A stretch of 64,000 nucleotides of DNA. Origin: Cohnella sp. AR92. Lineage in GTDB: Bacteria > Bacillota > Bacilli > Paenibacillales > Paenibacillaceae. Each line of letters opens with the position of its first letter. Position 1 is the stretch's first letter. Below are positions 1 to 9,574 of this stretch, piece by piece. The notes beneath the pieces are model-generated. The model saw only the letters and a list, made by a program, of their open reading frames with translations, did no database searches and had not been told where the DNA came from. The DNA is taken from the NCBI RefSeq assembly GCF_003990975.1, contig NZ_RZJR01000002.1, positions 501,061-565,060 of the forward strand. Reading direction: 5' to 3'. Made by a program: the position numbers and the translations under genes.

Positions 1-728
1 ACATAGGATTTCTCGGTTTCCAGCGTACTAGAATAAGTAAGCGCATTCACATTCGTGATCGTCGAATCCAGATAATAAGGATGCATCTGGGGAAGGTATT
101 GGAAGTTCTTGCTCCAATCGCCGCCTGCGTACGTTCTTAAGGCCGGATACGTCTTCGGGAACTTGTAAACCTTGTACGAACCGAAGTTGCTCCCGGTATA
201 CTTCGCCCAACTCAGCGAGACCTGATTGGAAGAAACCGTGCCCGAAGTCAGAGCGAAGGAAGGATAGGGCACGACGTTCACGTCGAACCACAAACCCAGA
301 TTGTTCAGGAAGGTACCGTCTGCCTTGACGGGACGCAAGTACACCCGGCTTGTCCCGATCTCCTCCTGTCCGGTGAAGCTGAATTCGAATCTTCCCGTGC
401 CGCCTGTCGCGATGCCGGAATAGTTGGGAGCGGCAGGACGGTTGTATTGAAGCCATTTGTCGTAGCCGGTGAAGATCGAGCCTGTCTCATTGGCGTAGGT
501 GCTGTCCGTATTAGCCAGAACGACTTCGTTGCTCGGCCAGCCGAACAGCCACGCGTCGCTGCCCGTATTCTTCAGATCGACCCAGAAATGCCCCGTCTCG
601 CCGGGATGAACGATAATTGAAGAATTACTCTCCGCCACATATTGCGCGCTGAAGTTCGCATATGCCGGAGCACTCGCCAAGAACACGGATAGCAGGCCGG
701 TTAACAGGATAAATCGGTTCTTGCTCAT
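1..728 (-). CDS. Secreted Ig-like (FW/NEW-type plus Fn3-like) protein, C-terminus outside window
   Basis: An open frame runs from an ATG at 728 off the left edge with no stop, so the gene is partial (about 242 codons visible). AGGAGG sits 11 bases before the ATG. Residues 1-24 form a Sec signal peptide (hydrophobic core, then APAYA before the mature NFSAQ). Residues about 35-155 carry spaced tryptophans and a PGETGHFWVDLKNTG motif, as in bacterial FW/NEW-type Ig-like domains of cell-surface proteins. A second stretch (SVSLSW-like beta strands, about 160-200) looks like a fibronectin type III module. Probably exported and surface-associated; the substrate or partner is unknown. It lies downstream of the ABC-transporter terminator and has its own TAATAAT -10-like element near 756. 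The family call is moderate and the missing C-terminus could change it. Confidence 0.6.
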   Translation of the reverse strand, partial: MSKNRFILLTGLLSVFLASAPAYANFSAQYVAESNSSIIVHPGETGHFWVDLKNTGSDAWLFGWPSNEVVLANTDSTYANETGSIFTGYDKWLQYNRPAAPNYSGIATGGTGRFEFSFTGQEEIGTSRVYLRPVKADGTFLNNLGLWFDVNVVPYPSFALTSGTVSSNQVSLSWAKYTGSNFGSYKVYKFPKTYPALRTYAGGDWSKNFQYLPQMHPYYLDSTITNVNALTYSSTLETEKSY

Positions 729-786
729 GGAATGAATCGCCTCCTATTGGGTATTGACCATTATTAGACCGCCGATGATGCTGTAG

Positions 787-813
787 GTAAAAAGCCCTCG
801 ATAAGAGGGCTTT
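787..813 (-). terminator. Intrinsic terminator of the ABC transporter operon
   Basis: A 9-bp stem AAAGCCCTC / GAGGGCTTT with a five-base loop, followed on the minus strand by TTTTTACC. It lies just past the stop of the substrate-binding protein gene (847), so it ends the operon that runs leftwards from about 4390. Confidence 0.8.
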
Positions 814-846
814 CCAACTGGTATTCGTTACTTGCTACTAGTCTCG

Positions 847-2391
847 TTACTTGTTGGCTGCCAGGAACGCGTCCGCTTGTTTCTGGAACTCCCCGATAAC
901 CTTGTCGAGTCCGGCCTTCTTCAGTTCCTTGCTGTATTGCGGCACGGCCGTTTCCGGATCCAGTACCCCCGCCGCAATGCCGTACTTGTACTTATTCTCG
1001 ATGGTGCTCATCGCGGCAAGCTCGGTTTTGACCGGAGTTTGATCGAAGTTAAAGCCCATGATCGGACTGAACAACTTCGTGTCTTTGTCGAAGTTCTGGA
1101 GCTGCTCCATGAAATCTGGAGCATCGGATGCCTTCGGTTTCAGGAACTTCGGATTCTGCCACATCCATTCCGGCGGCGCGTACCCGATCTTCGAAGCGTC
1201 TGCGCCTTCCGGCGTTACGATCTTGCCGTCCTTAACGTCGTAATGCGTTCCCTTCACGCCATTCGTCATCATATCGTAGTTCTCTTCGTTCTCCTGAATC
1301 CAGTTCAAGAACATGATCGCTCTGTCGATGTTCTTCGACGACGACGCGACGCTTTGGAAGTTCCAGGTCGTCGTAGGCATGTAAGGCTCCGTCGTGAGCG
1401 GAATCTTCACGAATTCGACTGCCGCGCCTTCTACGGCAATGTTGCGGTAATAGTTATTGTACTCGTACACGTCTCCCCCGCCGATAGCGGCCTTGCCGGA
1501 GTTAAAGTCTGCACGGATATCCCGGCCGACCATGACATCCTTGTCAATGTACCCTTTCTGGTACAGCATCCGGCTAAAACGGGCATCCTCCAACGTCTGA
1601 GGACGATCGTATTTCGCTTCCGCCTTAAGCGTGGCGTAATTGAATACGATGCCGTCAGAAACGGTGCTCTGAACGACTTCGCCTCGGCGGAATTCAGCCG
1701 GCGGTTCGTTAAAGACGATCATCTCCGGATTGTTCTTCTTCACCGCTTCCGCGTAGGCAAGCAGATCGTCCAGCGTTTTTACTTCCGGCAACCCGTACTT
1801 CTCGCGCAAGTCTTTGCGGAGCGTGGCCGTATAGTAGCCTTTCGTCGTCCCTAGCGCGCCAGCCGGAACGCCGTATTTCTTGCCGTTTACCGTAACCGGC
1901 GGCCAGTATTTCTCATCGAGAGCGGACGTGATGGCTTGACCATGCTTGGACAATGCCTCGTCCAGCGGGGCGATCGAGTTCGACTTGACCAACGTGCCCA
2001 GAAGAGCCGGCTCCGTCCACATGATGTCCACTTGTTCGCCGGCGGTCAGCATGACGGGCAGCTTCTGGAAGTAATCGCCCCACGGAATGTATTGATACTT
2101 CAGCTTCACGTTGACTCCGTCTTCCGCCAGCTTCTTCTCCAGTTCTGCCGTCACCCTGTCTTGATCGGGCTGAGCATCGCCAGGATAGACAATGTTCAGC
2201 GTCACGACCGGCAGCTTCTCGGAATCGTTCTTCCCGCTTGCTTGCGCCGAAGGCGAGCTGCTTCCGCTAGCTGCCGGCGAGCTCTCTTGGCCCTCCGACT
2301 GATCCTTGTTCGAACCGCAAGCGCTCGCCAACCCTACAAGCAGAAGGCTTGTGAGAGAGATCCCCATCGTTTTTCTAATCGAATTACGCAT
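847..2391 (-). CDS. ABC transporter substrate-binding lipoprotein, LplA/YtcQ type (DUF3502)
   Basis: 514 residues. Captures an oligosaccharide or sugar derivative outside the cell and delivers it to the two permeases encoded just upstream. The N-terminus is a lipoprotein signal (hydrophobic run then LASAC, lipid-anchored Cys25) followed by a Ser/Gly-rich linker. The body matches family 1 extracellular solute-binding proteins, and the C-terminal ~130 residues (GFNFDQTPVKTE through LDKVIGEFQKQADAFLA) match the DUF3502 tail typical of LplA relatives in Paenibacillus and Bacillus. GGGAGG lies 6-8 bases before the ATG. No ATPase gene is present nearby; such systems usually share an MsmX-type ATPase encoded elsewhere. 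The substrate is not visible from sequence; the neighbouring mannosidase genes suggest mannosides. Confidence 0.92.
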   Translation of the reverse strand: MRNSIRKTMGISLTSLLLVGLASACGSNKDQSEGQESSPAASGSSSPSAQASGKNDSEKLPVVTLNIVYPGDAQPDQDRVTAELEKKLAEDGVNVKLKYQYIPWGDYFQKLPVMLTAGEQVDIMWTEPALLGTLVKSNSIAPLDEALSKHGQAITSALDEKYWPPVTVNGKKYGVPAGALGTTKGYYTATLRKDLREKYGLPEVKTLDDLLAYAEAVKKNNPEMIVFNEPPAEFRRGEVVQSTVSDGIVFNYATLKAEAKYDRPQTLEDARFSRMLYQKGYIDKDVMVGRDIRADFNSGKAAIGGGDVYEYNNYYRNIAVEGAAVEFVKIPLTTEPYMPTTTWNFQSVASSSKNIDRAIMFLNWIQENEENYDMMTNGVKGTHYDVKDGKIVTPEGADASKIGYAPPEWMWQNPKFLKPKASDAPDFMEQLQNFDKDTKLFSPIMGFNFDQTPVKTELAAMSTIENKYKYGIAAGVLDPETAVPQYSKELKKAGLDKVIGEFQKQADAFLAANK

Positions 2392-2480
2392 GCTTGTTCC
2401 TCCCTTTTTATGATAAGGCCTATTTATACAGATCTTTGCAGATTGTATACGAAGTTACGAAGTCGTCATCGAAGCTCTGC

Positions 2481-3365
2481 TCAACCCTTCACGCTGCCGA
2501 GCGTCAGCCCCTTAACGAAATAACGCTGCAAGAACGGATACAGCAGGATGATCGGGCCGATCGTAAGTACCGTCGTCGCCATCTTAACGCCTTCTTTGGG
2601 AATAGCCGCGGCGGCTATGGATGAATTCGCCGCATTGGACGCCGCGTAAGAGATATTGGATGTAATGCTCCGAATGACCATCTGGAGCGGATACAGGTCG
2701 CGGTCGCTCACGAGCATAAGCCCCAGCCACCAGTCGTTCCAATAACTGATCGCATAGAACAAACAGATCGTCGCGAGTCCGGGCAGTATTAGCGGCAATG
2801 CGATTCGGACCAACAACTGGGCATCGTTCGCCCCGTCGATCTTGGCGGCTTCGAATATCCCGTTGTCGACGGTGGAGATGAAGCTTCTCATGATCAGGAG
2901 ATTAAACGCGTTAACCGCATAGGGAAGCATTAGCGCGAGCAACTGGTCGTACAGGTGCAAATACTTCGTCGTAACGATGTACCAAGGCACGAGACCCCCG
3001 TTGAACAGCATCGTAAAGTAGACGAGAAACGAGATCGGGCCGGCCATTCTCCATTCTTTTCTCGATAAAGCGAATGCCATCATCGTCGTTAACACCATGC
3101 TTATTAACGTTCCGACTACGGTCACGATTACCGTCACCCGATAAGCGTTCAGAATGGTCGAGCCTCTCCCCAGCACGAACTTGTAAGCCGCCAGCGACAA
3201 GTCGTGAGGGAATAGATCGAAGCCGTTCGCCCGAATGTACTGCTCGTTCGTCAACGATGTCGAGATGATCGTCATGAACGGAATGATGGCGACAATGACG
3301 AACACGAGCATGTAGACATAGGCAAAACCTACAACGAGTTTATCGGCTGTCGAATAGTGTTTCAT
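2481..3365 (-). CDS. Carbohydrate ABC transporter permease, LplC/YtcP type
   Basis: 294 residues with six predicted membrane segments. The cytoplasmic EAA loop is visible as EAAKIDGANDAQLLVRIALPL (about residues 175-195), the contact site for the ATPase. The MalG-like ending (YPFLQRYFVKGLTLGSVKG) is characteristic of the second permease in CUT1 transporters. AAAGGAGG precedes the ATG by 11 bases. It sits 33 bases after its partner permease and 89 bases before the binding-protein gene, all on the same strand, forming the usual permease-permease-binding protein order of Lpl systems. It acts in the cytoplasmic membrane as half of the sugar channel. Confidence 0.93.
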   Translation of the reverse strand: MKHYSTADKLVVGFAYVYMLVFVIVAIIPFMTIISTSLTNEQYIRANGFDLFPHDLSLAAYKFVLGRGSTILNAYRVTVIVTVVGTLISMVLTTMMAFALSRKEWRMAGPISFLVYFTMLFNGGLVPWYIVTTKYLHLYDQLLALMLPYAVNAFNLLIMRSFISTVDNGIFEAAKIDGANDAQLLVRIALPLILPGLATICLFYAISYWNDWWLGLMLVSDRDLYPLQMVIRSITSNISYAASNAANSSIAAAAIPKEGVKMATTVLTIGPIILLYPFLQRYFVKGLTLGSVKG

Positions 3366-3398
3366 CTGCTGGCAATCCTCCTTTCCCGTATTCGTCTT

Positions 3399-4328
3399 CT
3401 AGAACAGAGCGGAATCCTTGTCGTATCTCCGCACGGCTGCGTTAACCGAGAAGACGAGTACGAACCCGATGACGGACTGCATCAGCCCTGTCGCGGATGA
3501 CATCCCTACGTCGTTCAAGGTGCGAAGCGCACGGAATACGTAGGTGTCGATAACGTCCGTCGTAGAGAACAGCAGGCTGTTGTCGCCGACAAGGCCGTAG
3601 ATCATCCCGAAGTCCCCGTAGAAAATCCGGCCGATGGCCAGAAGAAGCAAGATGATAATCGTCTTGGAGATGCCGGGAATGGTAATGTGCCACATCTGCC
3701 GTATCTTGCTCGCGCCGTCTAACGAAGCGGATTCATATTGCTCCGGGTCGATTCCCGCGATCGCCGCAAGGTAGATGATGCTGTTAAACCCGACCGTCTT
3801 CCACACGTACAGTACGACCAGAATACCCGGCCACAATCCGGCCGAGTTGTACCAGTTGACCGGGCTGAAGCCCAGACCCTGCAACCAGCCGTTCAGAATG
3901 CCGGAGTCCGTGTTCAGGAAGTTGTAGGCGAATACGGAGACGATAATCCAGGAGATAAAATTCGGTAAAATAACGAGCGATTGCGTGATTTTCTTGAAGA
4001 TAACCAGCCTGATTTCGTTCACCAGCACCGCGGTAAGGACCGCCAGAACGGTGCCGATGCCGATGAACAGCGCATTCAAGAATAACGTGTTGAAGATAAC
4101 TCTCAGAACCGATGCCGTATCGACCGTCAGGAATCGAAAGTTGTCCAATCCGTTAAACGGACTGCCGAAGATCCCCAAGTCAAGGCGATATTCTTTGAAC
4201 GCGACGATTACCCCCGTCATAGGCAAATAACAAAAGAGCACGAAATAAAGCAGTCCCGGCATGGCCAACAAATAAAGGAATTTGTTCTTGACGAGATCGG
4301 TCGCTATGAAGCGTACGGTTCTCCTCAC
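3399..4328 (-). CDS. Carbohydrate ABC transporter permease, LplB/YteP type
   Basis: 309 residues, MalF-like, six membrane segments with an EAA-type loop (YESASLDGASKIRQMWHITIPG, about residues 195-215). It pairs with the downstream permease to form the channel. The start is a GTG at 4328 with GGGGGG seven bases upstream; the N-terminus MRRTVRFIATDLVKNKFLYL is normal for the family. It is the first gene of the transporter operon; the 198-base gap to the sensor-regulator gene contains a promoter-like sequence and a cre-like element, so the transporter can be transcribed apart from the regulator. Confidence 0.92.
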   Translation of the reverse strand: MRRTVRFIATDLVKNKFLYLLAMPGLLYFVLFCYLPMTGVIVAFKEYRLDLGIFGSPFNGLDNFRFLTVDTASVLRVIFNTLFLNALFIGIGTVLAVLTAVLVNEIRLVIFKKITQSLVILPNFISWIIVSVFAYNFLNTDSGILNGWLQGLGFSPVNWYNSAGLWPGILVVLYVWKTVGFNSIIYLAAIAGIDPEQYESASLDGASKIRQMWHITIPGISKTIIILLLLAIGRIFYGDFGMIYGLVGDNSLLFSTTDVIDTYVFRALRTLNDVGMSSATGLMQSVIGFVLVFSVNAAVRRYDKDSALF

Positions 4329-4379
4329 GTTATGCCCCCCTTTCTTTTAGCTTCGTCTTCGTTGGCTTACGGACTCCAA

Positions 4380-4420
4380 TGTAGCGCTTTCATAAATACC
4401 CGACAAGTTAGAAAAAGCAA
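4380..4420 (-). promoter_or_regulatory. Probable promoter of the ABC operon with overlapping cre-like box
   Basis: On the minus strand TTGCTT (4415-4420) and TATTTA (4393-4398) are separated by 16 bases. TGAAAGCGCTACA (4380-4392) lies at the expected start site; it resembles the CcpA cre consensus but is one base short. Inferred catabolite control; moderate to low confidence. Confidence 0.4.
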
Positions 4421-4526
4421 TATCGTTTCTATTTGCGTAGGTTCAAAGCCGCATAAAAGCTGCTCTGGCGCCGATCACAGCTTTTCAAACCTCTTAGCAT
4501 TCCAGCACGAGAACGACGCCCCCGAA

Positions 4527-6842
4527 TCAAAGGGCGCCGTCGCTCTTGCTCGCATGCTTCCGATACTCGGTCGGAGCCATGCCCATATGCTTCTTGTACC
4601 AGGTGACGAAGTAGGAAGCGTTCAGGAACCCCACCCTCTCCCCGATCTCCTTCACCGTAAGCTTCGTATTCGTCAGATAATCGTTCGCCTGTCGGAGACG
4701 AAGCTCCGTGACGTACTCCAGGAACGTCCGGTTAAACAATTCCTTGAACAATCGGCCAAAGTAAATGCCATTGTAATGGAACCGTTCGGCTACCCATTCG
4801 ATCGACAACTCGGGATTCCCGCATTGCTCTTCCAGGAAGGAAGCGATCTCTTCCGCCAGGCCGGACTTCGGATTCTTCTTGTTCTCCTTCGATCTCTGTA
4901 TCGTCTCCGTCACCTGCCTGGCGAACCATTCCTCCACGAGCTGCAGGGATTCCATTCTCTCTAGCGATCCTAATGTCTCGATAAAGTCAGCGGATGTCGC
5001 CGACATGGAAGAGCTGGGAGAGCTCGCGGCATAAACCGAGAACAGCAAGTACGAGATCGCGGACCGAATCGTCGTATAGGACGCATTCCGAATCTCGTTG
5101 AACACGTCGGCGACGGCCGCTTCCGCCTTCTCTTCCTTCGCCGCCTTGATCGCCTCCAGCAGAGCTTTCTGTTTATCATAAGGATAATCGAAGTCGTCGT
5201 TAACCTTCGACATGACCTCCTCATAGAAGAGAATCTGTCCCTTGCCGTGAACGAGCCGGTACAATGCAGCCTCCTTCGCGGTCAAATACGATTCGCCGAT
5301 CTCATGTCCTCTGCAGGCCGGTTGGCCTAAGCCTATCGTGAGCGTGACGCCATAGGTGCGAGTCACCTCTTGCTGCAATAAGCGCAACGCCTCCAAGGTC
5401 GGGTCGGGAATCGATTGACCTCCATGGCTTCCTTCAAGCAAGGCGACGACTTCTTGGTCGACCTTAACGATATCGCAAGCCAGCCTCGTCCGCAGAACCT
5501 GCTCCGCAAAGTCGGATATAACGGCCGGAACCGTAGGGACGATCGAATCCGACTTCAATAATAACTCCTGAATGCCATCGAGCTTCAGAACCGCCACTCG
5601 CATTGGAGCTTCCCCGGCCGGATCTACGTTCAACCGGTAGTGCCTGGCATCTCCCGGCTCCGGTACCCGGATGCCATGCAGCAGCTCCTTCAGATACTCG
5701 TTCTTCACGGATAGATGGGAGCTTCGGTCCTTGGCTTCGAGCCTCTCGTATTTCTCCGTAATGCTGGCATAGAACCGAGCCAAGATCTCCATCTCGCTCA
5801 GATTCTTCTCCGGCGCGAATCCGGTATCGAGCTTGGAATCGAGCACTTTCCGAGCCAGCTTGTTTAGAGGCGAAGAGAGCATCCCGCTTAACACGGCGGA
5901 AACCCCAAGAGACAGGAGGAGCAGAATCAGACAGGTCCAGACAGCCGTTCGCCGGATGTGGGAGATTTGCTCATTGGCCACATTGTACGGAATCGCGGAG
6001 ACAAAGTACCACCCAAGCTGCTCGGAATGGGTATAGGAGACCAGCATTTTCCTACCGTCGCTCGAATCCGTGAAGCTTCCGTTCGTATCGGAATGTAAGA
6101 CTCTCTTGATGTAAGGCGTCTCGGCGAGATCGCTTAGAAATTCGCTTGGCTCGGGCGAGAAGACGACACGTCCTTGCTCGTCCAGAATGAGAACGCGGTC
6201 GCCGTTATTCTCTTCGTTCTGCCGGTTGGCGATGCTATCCAGCGTAATATTCAGGATGATGGCGCTAACGATCTCGCGGCTCTCGTAATTGCGGTCGTAG
6301 TAGAAGAACGTATAAACCCTCTTGCCCGCTTCCTCCGCTCCTTCCACTCGGAGCGTTCGAGGAACCGCGCGGCCCAAGTTCTGAACGGTCTCCTTCTCCG
6401 TTAACCACTGGATCGTATCCGCCTCGGCTCTCGCCTTGTCCCGGTCTGTTCCGACAAGAGCGCGGTCGTGACTGTTGTATAAGGTAATGGAATCGATATT
6501 CTTGTTCGTTAGCAACAGGTCGTTTAATTTCCTCAACGTCGCGTTGTAGAGAAAATAATCCCCTCTCGTATCCGGGCTATTCATGATCTGGATCAGATCG
6601 TTGTCCAGCGACAGCTGAAGCGTGAGCTGCCGGGCTTGGTCGAGCAGGATCTCGAACAGGCTTCTGCTCTGATCCAGTCTTTTCTCGGAGATCTCGTTAA
6701 TCTGCTCGGCCGCTCCGTTGGAGAAAGCCTGGGATAGCAGCGCGGTGATCGTTAAGGCAACTACGGCAAGCAATACGACAAAAGATAAAAAGAACTTAGC
6801 GAACAAGGAATTCAACCGGATTTTATCTGTCCAACGCTTCAT
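4527..6842 (-). CDS. Membrane-bound AraC-family sensor-regulator
   Basis: 771 residues. Membrane segment 1 lies at about 15-37, an extracytoplasmic sensing domain (dCache-like) spans about 40-290, and membrane segment 2 lies at about 295-318 (TCLILLLLSLGVSAVLSGML). A cytoplasmic linker and middle domain follow, then a C-terminal pair of AraC helix-turn-helix motifs (about 665-765, with LTVKEIGERVGFLNASYFVTWYKK as the conserved second motif). Such one-component proteins sense an external sugar or binding-protein state and activate an adjacent ABC transporter operon. Gene order fits this: it lies immediately upstream of the two permeases on the same strand. GGGGGAGAA lies just before the ATG. 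A cre-like box is found at 6871-6884. The ligand is unknown. Confidence 0.9.
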   Translation of the reverse strand: MKRWTDKIRLNSLFAKFFLSFVVLLAVVALTITALLSQAFSNGAAEQINEISEKRLDQSRSLFEILLDQARQLTLQLSLDNDLIQIMNSPDTRGDYFLYNATLRKLNDLLLTNKNIDSITLYNSHDRALVGTDRDKARAEADTIQWLTEKETVQNLGRAVPRTLRVEGAEEAGKRVYTFFYYDRNYESREIVSAIILNITLDSIANRQNEENNGDRVLILDEQGRVVFSPEPSEFLSDLAETPYIKRVLHSDTNGSFTDSSDGRKMLVSYTHSEQLGWYFVSAIPYNVANEQISHIRRTAVWTCLILLLLSLGVSAVLSGMLSSPLNKLARKVLDSKLDTGFAPEKNLSEMEILARFYASITEKYERLEAKDRSSHLSVKNEYLKELLHGIRVPEPGDARHYRLNVDPAGEAPMRVAVLKLDGIQELLLKSDSIVPTVPAVISDFAEQVLRTRLACDIVKVDQEVVALLEGSHGGQSIPDPTLEALRLLQQEVTRTYGVTLTIGLGQPACRGHEIGESYLTAKEAALYRLVHGKGQILFYEEVMSKVNDDFDYPYDKQKALLEAIKAAKEEKAEAAVADVFNEIRNASYTTIRSAISYLLFSVYAASSPSSSMSATSADFIETLGSLERMESLQLVEEWFARQVTETIQRSKENKKNPKSGLAEEIASFLEEQCGNPELSIEWVAERFHYNGIYFGRLFKELFNRTFLEYVTELRLRQANDYLTNTKLTVKEIGERVGFLNASYFVTWYKKHMGMAPTEYRKHASKSDGAL

Positions 6843-6870
6843 ATTTCTCCCCCTGTGTCATCCCGCAAGA

Positions 6871-6884
6871 ATAAAGCGTTTACA
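6871..6884 (-). promoter_or_regulatory. cre-like element upstream of the AraC sensor gene
   Basis: TGTAAACGCTTTAT on the minus strand matches 12 of 14 positions of the cre consensus TGWNANCGNTNWCA, 29 bases upstream of the regulator start. It suggests CcpA catabolite control; inference only. Confidence 0.4.
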
Positions 6885-7035
6885 TAAAACGGCTGCCTAT
6901 TGAAAGGAAATCATACATTTAAGATTAAACGATTCTCCGCGTAAATGAAGTTCGATTCTTATAGATCGTTTTGAAAAATGAACTATTCTAGTAAAATGCC
7001 GAAAATCAATAGTACCATAGACTTCCCTAAACGAT

Positions 7036-7069
7036 AAGAGCCGTATCGCATAATCGCGAAACGGCTTCT
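7036..7069 (-). terminator. Probable terminator after the GH38-like gene
   Basis: Stem AGCCGT / ACGGCT extended by TCGC / GCGA, located 40 bases past the stop of the GH38-like gene. On the minus strand the stem is followed by CTTATCGTTT, a weak U-tract, so termination may be incomplete and the mannosidase transcript could continue into the regulator gene. Confidence 0.5.
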
Positions 7070-7107
7070 TGCGTCCTATGAATCGGGGCTGCCTGAGGCG
7101 GGGGGAC

Positions 7108-9540
7108 CTATCCGTCGCGATCGGTTCTCAAACTGACGATCCCGGTTCCCATCATACGGCATTTGGCCAGTGCCTGATCGAGTTCGGGCCACTCGTTCCC
7201 CCATGCGACGGAATATTTAAATTCATAGAATCCTTCCAGGCTTGCTTTAAAGTTAGTCTCCCAGTAATTGGTCATTAACCACGTGTATAGGTTGGGCTGT
7301 CTCGACGCCAGTTCGGGATGCCCGCTAAGCAGCCTCTCTTCGTACTCCAGAGATCCGACTTGAACCAGCGGGGTATCGGGCATGGAGATGATGACGCTCT
7401 GGCTGGCGCCTTTAACGACAACGCCATGCTGAACGGTATAGAAGTCGGTTCCCGTCCCCCATATCTGATCTTCCCATGGCCTCATCGGTCGACAGCCTTT
7501 ATCCAGCCACAGCTCGTTATGCTCCGAACGCTCGGCCTCGAACGGCAAAGAAATATACACATTCTCAGGATCCCAGACGCAATCCTTCTGAATTCGCAAG
7601 GCAACGTCTACGCGGCGCATATCCGCGTTGGCTGTCAGCATCGCCGAATAATATCTCATACCCGGCGTCTCGTAGACCAGCTCTACGCATGCGAGAACGT
7701 CTCCTTGAAAAAGCGGCTTCGCCTGGATCAATCGGCCGACGGATCTTCTTACGTTCATGCCTTTGCGATTGCGCCCCATGGCTCTGCGTATGTTCGCCTG
7801 AGCCTCGGGGGAGGCAGAAGGCGAGATCTCATATACCGGGGCGAATGCGGTATGTTCGGCTTCGGGGCGAATAAGCTCCCGGCCGTTCTCCTTGTCGAAC
7901 CAGGATATAATGCCAACGCCCTGCTTCCACTTGATTCTCAAATACGGAGTTTCCAAAGAATGCTCCGTCAGAACGATTGACGGCCGCATGGCCTCTTCTT
8001 CGGGCAACGGTCGAACATCGGTCACCCCATCGCTGCCGCTGAACGTGAAGCTGGAGATCGTCCTAGGCCGAGTCCGTTCAACCGGCTCTATCGCCAATAT
8101 GCGCTGTCCGTTCGCTTTAATGCGCAACGGAACCATGATGATTCGGCCTCTGCTTACGTGGATGAATTGATGCTTCAGCTCTTCTCCGGTAGCGGTATCG
8201 ATAACTCGAATCCCTTTCTCCAACAGCCCGATCTCCCAGCTATCCACTAGCAGCTGAGCGAAGTCCTCCGCATCCTCCGGGTACGGATTGACGATTTTGT
8301 ATCGAAGAGGTCTCCACGGGTAAAGCTCCGTTTCCCCCATACGCTCATACAAATCATCCAGCAGAATGCAGGACAGCCGCGCCCCTTCCGCAGCGTACGA
8401 TTGTTTTCTTGCAAGCATCGCATTGGACAATTGACTGAACGGTTCTGCGACCGAGGCGGAGTGTCCCCACGTATGTTCCGCGTACATCATCAGTTGATAA
8501 GCCGCTTTGTCCCGCAATTCCCTATTGCCGCCGTCTTCCTCCTGAAGCAAGCCCGCTAACTGCAGGTTACGCTGACCCTGTCGGAACAACCGCGTCGATT
8601 CCGGCGTGCTGGCATAGCCGTCCGACCACCAATCCGGCCATTCCCCGCGGTAGACGGGAATTTCGCCGGCTTCGCTCCGAACGTTACCGAAGAAGGAATG
8701 CAGAGTCGCCATTTCCAGATGTATCCGTTCCCCGTGCTTATCGTTCCAGTCGCGGACCAAATCGACGATAGCTCCGTTCGGGGGCGCATTGTCCGTCACG
8801 AGCCCGGACAAGGGGATCGGTACAAAGTCGAAGGGGTACCCTTCCGCTTCCAGTTGGCCGAGATACCGGGTCACCCGTTCATATCTGATTTGCTCCTCGT
8901 TCTCCGTAATCATGGGCGGATTGTATTCGTCATCGATCAAATAAGACTGTATGCCTTTCGGAACGAGACCGAGATCGTTCCCCAGCATGTAATGCTCGGA
9001 ATTCCAAACAAGCAGACGACGATGAGGCTCCGTCTCCCACCAGAACGGATATTGCTTGCGTCTGGCCGGGTACATGCCATGATGAGTGTGCACGCAGAAG
9101 AACAAATTCTCCACGCCGTTCTCCATCAACGCTTTGGCATTATCCAATCGAAACCCGTTGATATCCGCGGCCATGGCGCTTCTCATCTCAATGCCGAGGC
9201 TCCGGCCATAAGCGGCGGCTCGGCGCACGGCCGGAAGCATCAGTTCATAATCGGCGAGCTCGGTCAAATTCAAATAATTGGCCGTGAGCTCGATGTTCCC
9301 CGCTTGGACGGCCTCTTCGAAAGCCTCTACTTGTTCGGCGCTCGCCAGCTGCAAAAAACGTTCGACCGCCCAAAACGTCTCGCACACCCATTTGAACCCT
9401 TCCTTTTCCTTTTGCAGCTTAACGGCCTGATTCAAAAATTGGGCATGATACCGCTCGATCTTCTCCTGCCTGTCGGTATAGCCAATATCCGTATGCGTAT
9501 GATGGATCAGATAGAGTTTCCATTTTTTCTTGATATCCAT
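7108..9540 (-). CDS. GH38-like protein with DUF5054-type architecture
   Basis: 810 residues. The N-terminus (YLIHHTHTDIGYTD) carries the HTHTDIG metal-site motif seen in the GH38 alpha-mannosidase N-terminal domain, and the following GYTDRQEKI and WWETEPHRRLLVWNSEHY segments match the DUF5054 group of GH38-related proteins. The middle and C-terminal parts are beta-rich, as in the mannosidase C-terminal domains. Likely a cytoplasmic glycosidase (no signal peptide), with specificity not determinable from sequence. It lies 34 bases downstream of a full-length GH38 gene in the same operon and is probably co-translated with it. It is much shorter and only distantly similar to that neighbour, so this is not a simple duplication. 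Confidence 0.75.
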   Translation of the reverse strand: MDIKKKWKLYLIHHTHTDIGYTDRQEKIERYHAQFLNQAVKLQKEKEGFKWVCETFWAVERFLQLASAEQVEAFEEAVQAGNIELTANYLNLTELADYELMLPAVRRAAAYGRSLGIEMRSAMAADINGFRLDNAKALMENGVENLFFCVHTHHGMYPARRKQYPFWWETEPHRRLLVWNSEHYMLGNDLGLVPKGIQSYLIDDEYNPPMITENEEQIRYERVTRYLGQLEAEGYPFDFVPIPLSGLVTDNAPPNGAIVDLVRDWNDKHGERIHLEMATLHSFFGNVRSEAGEIPVYRGEWPDWWSDGYASTPESTRLFRQGQRNLQLAGLLQEEDGGNRELRDKAAYQLMMYAEHTWGHSASVAEPFSQLSNAMLARKQSYAAEGARLSCILLDDLYERMGETELYPWRPLRYKIVNPYPEDAEDFAQLLVDSWEIGLLEKGIRVIDTATGEELKHQFIHVSRGRIIMVPLRIKANGQRILAIEPVERTRPRTISSFTFSGSDGVTDVRPLPEEEAMRPSIVLTEHSLETPYLRIKWKQGVGIISWFDKENGRELIRPEAEHTAFAPVYEISPSASPEAQANIRRAMGRNRKGMNVRRSVGRLIQAKPLFQGDVLACVELVYETPGMRYYSAMLTANADMRRVDVALRIQKDCVWDPENVYISLPFEAERSEHNELWLDKGCRPMRPWEDQIWGTGTDFYTVQHGVVVKGASQSVIISMPDTPLVQVGSLEYEERLLSGHPELASRQPNLYTWLMTNYWETNFKASLEGFYEFKYSVAWGNEWPELDQALAKCRMMGTGIVSLRTDRDG

Positions 9541-9574
9541 TAGCTGCCGCCCCTTATGCTGCTGGTTTATCCAT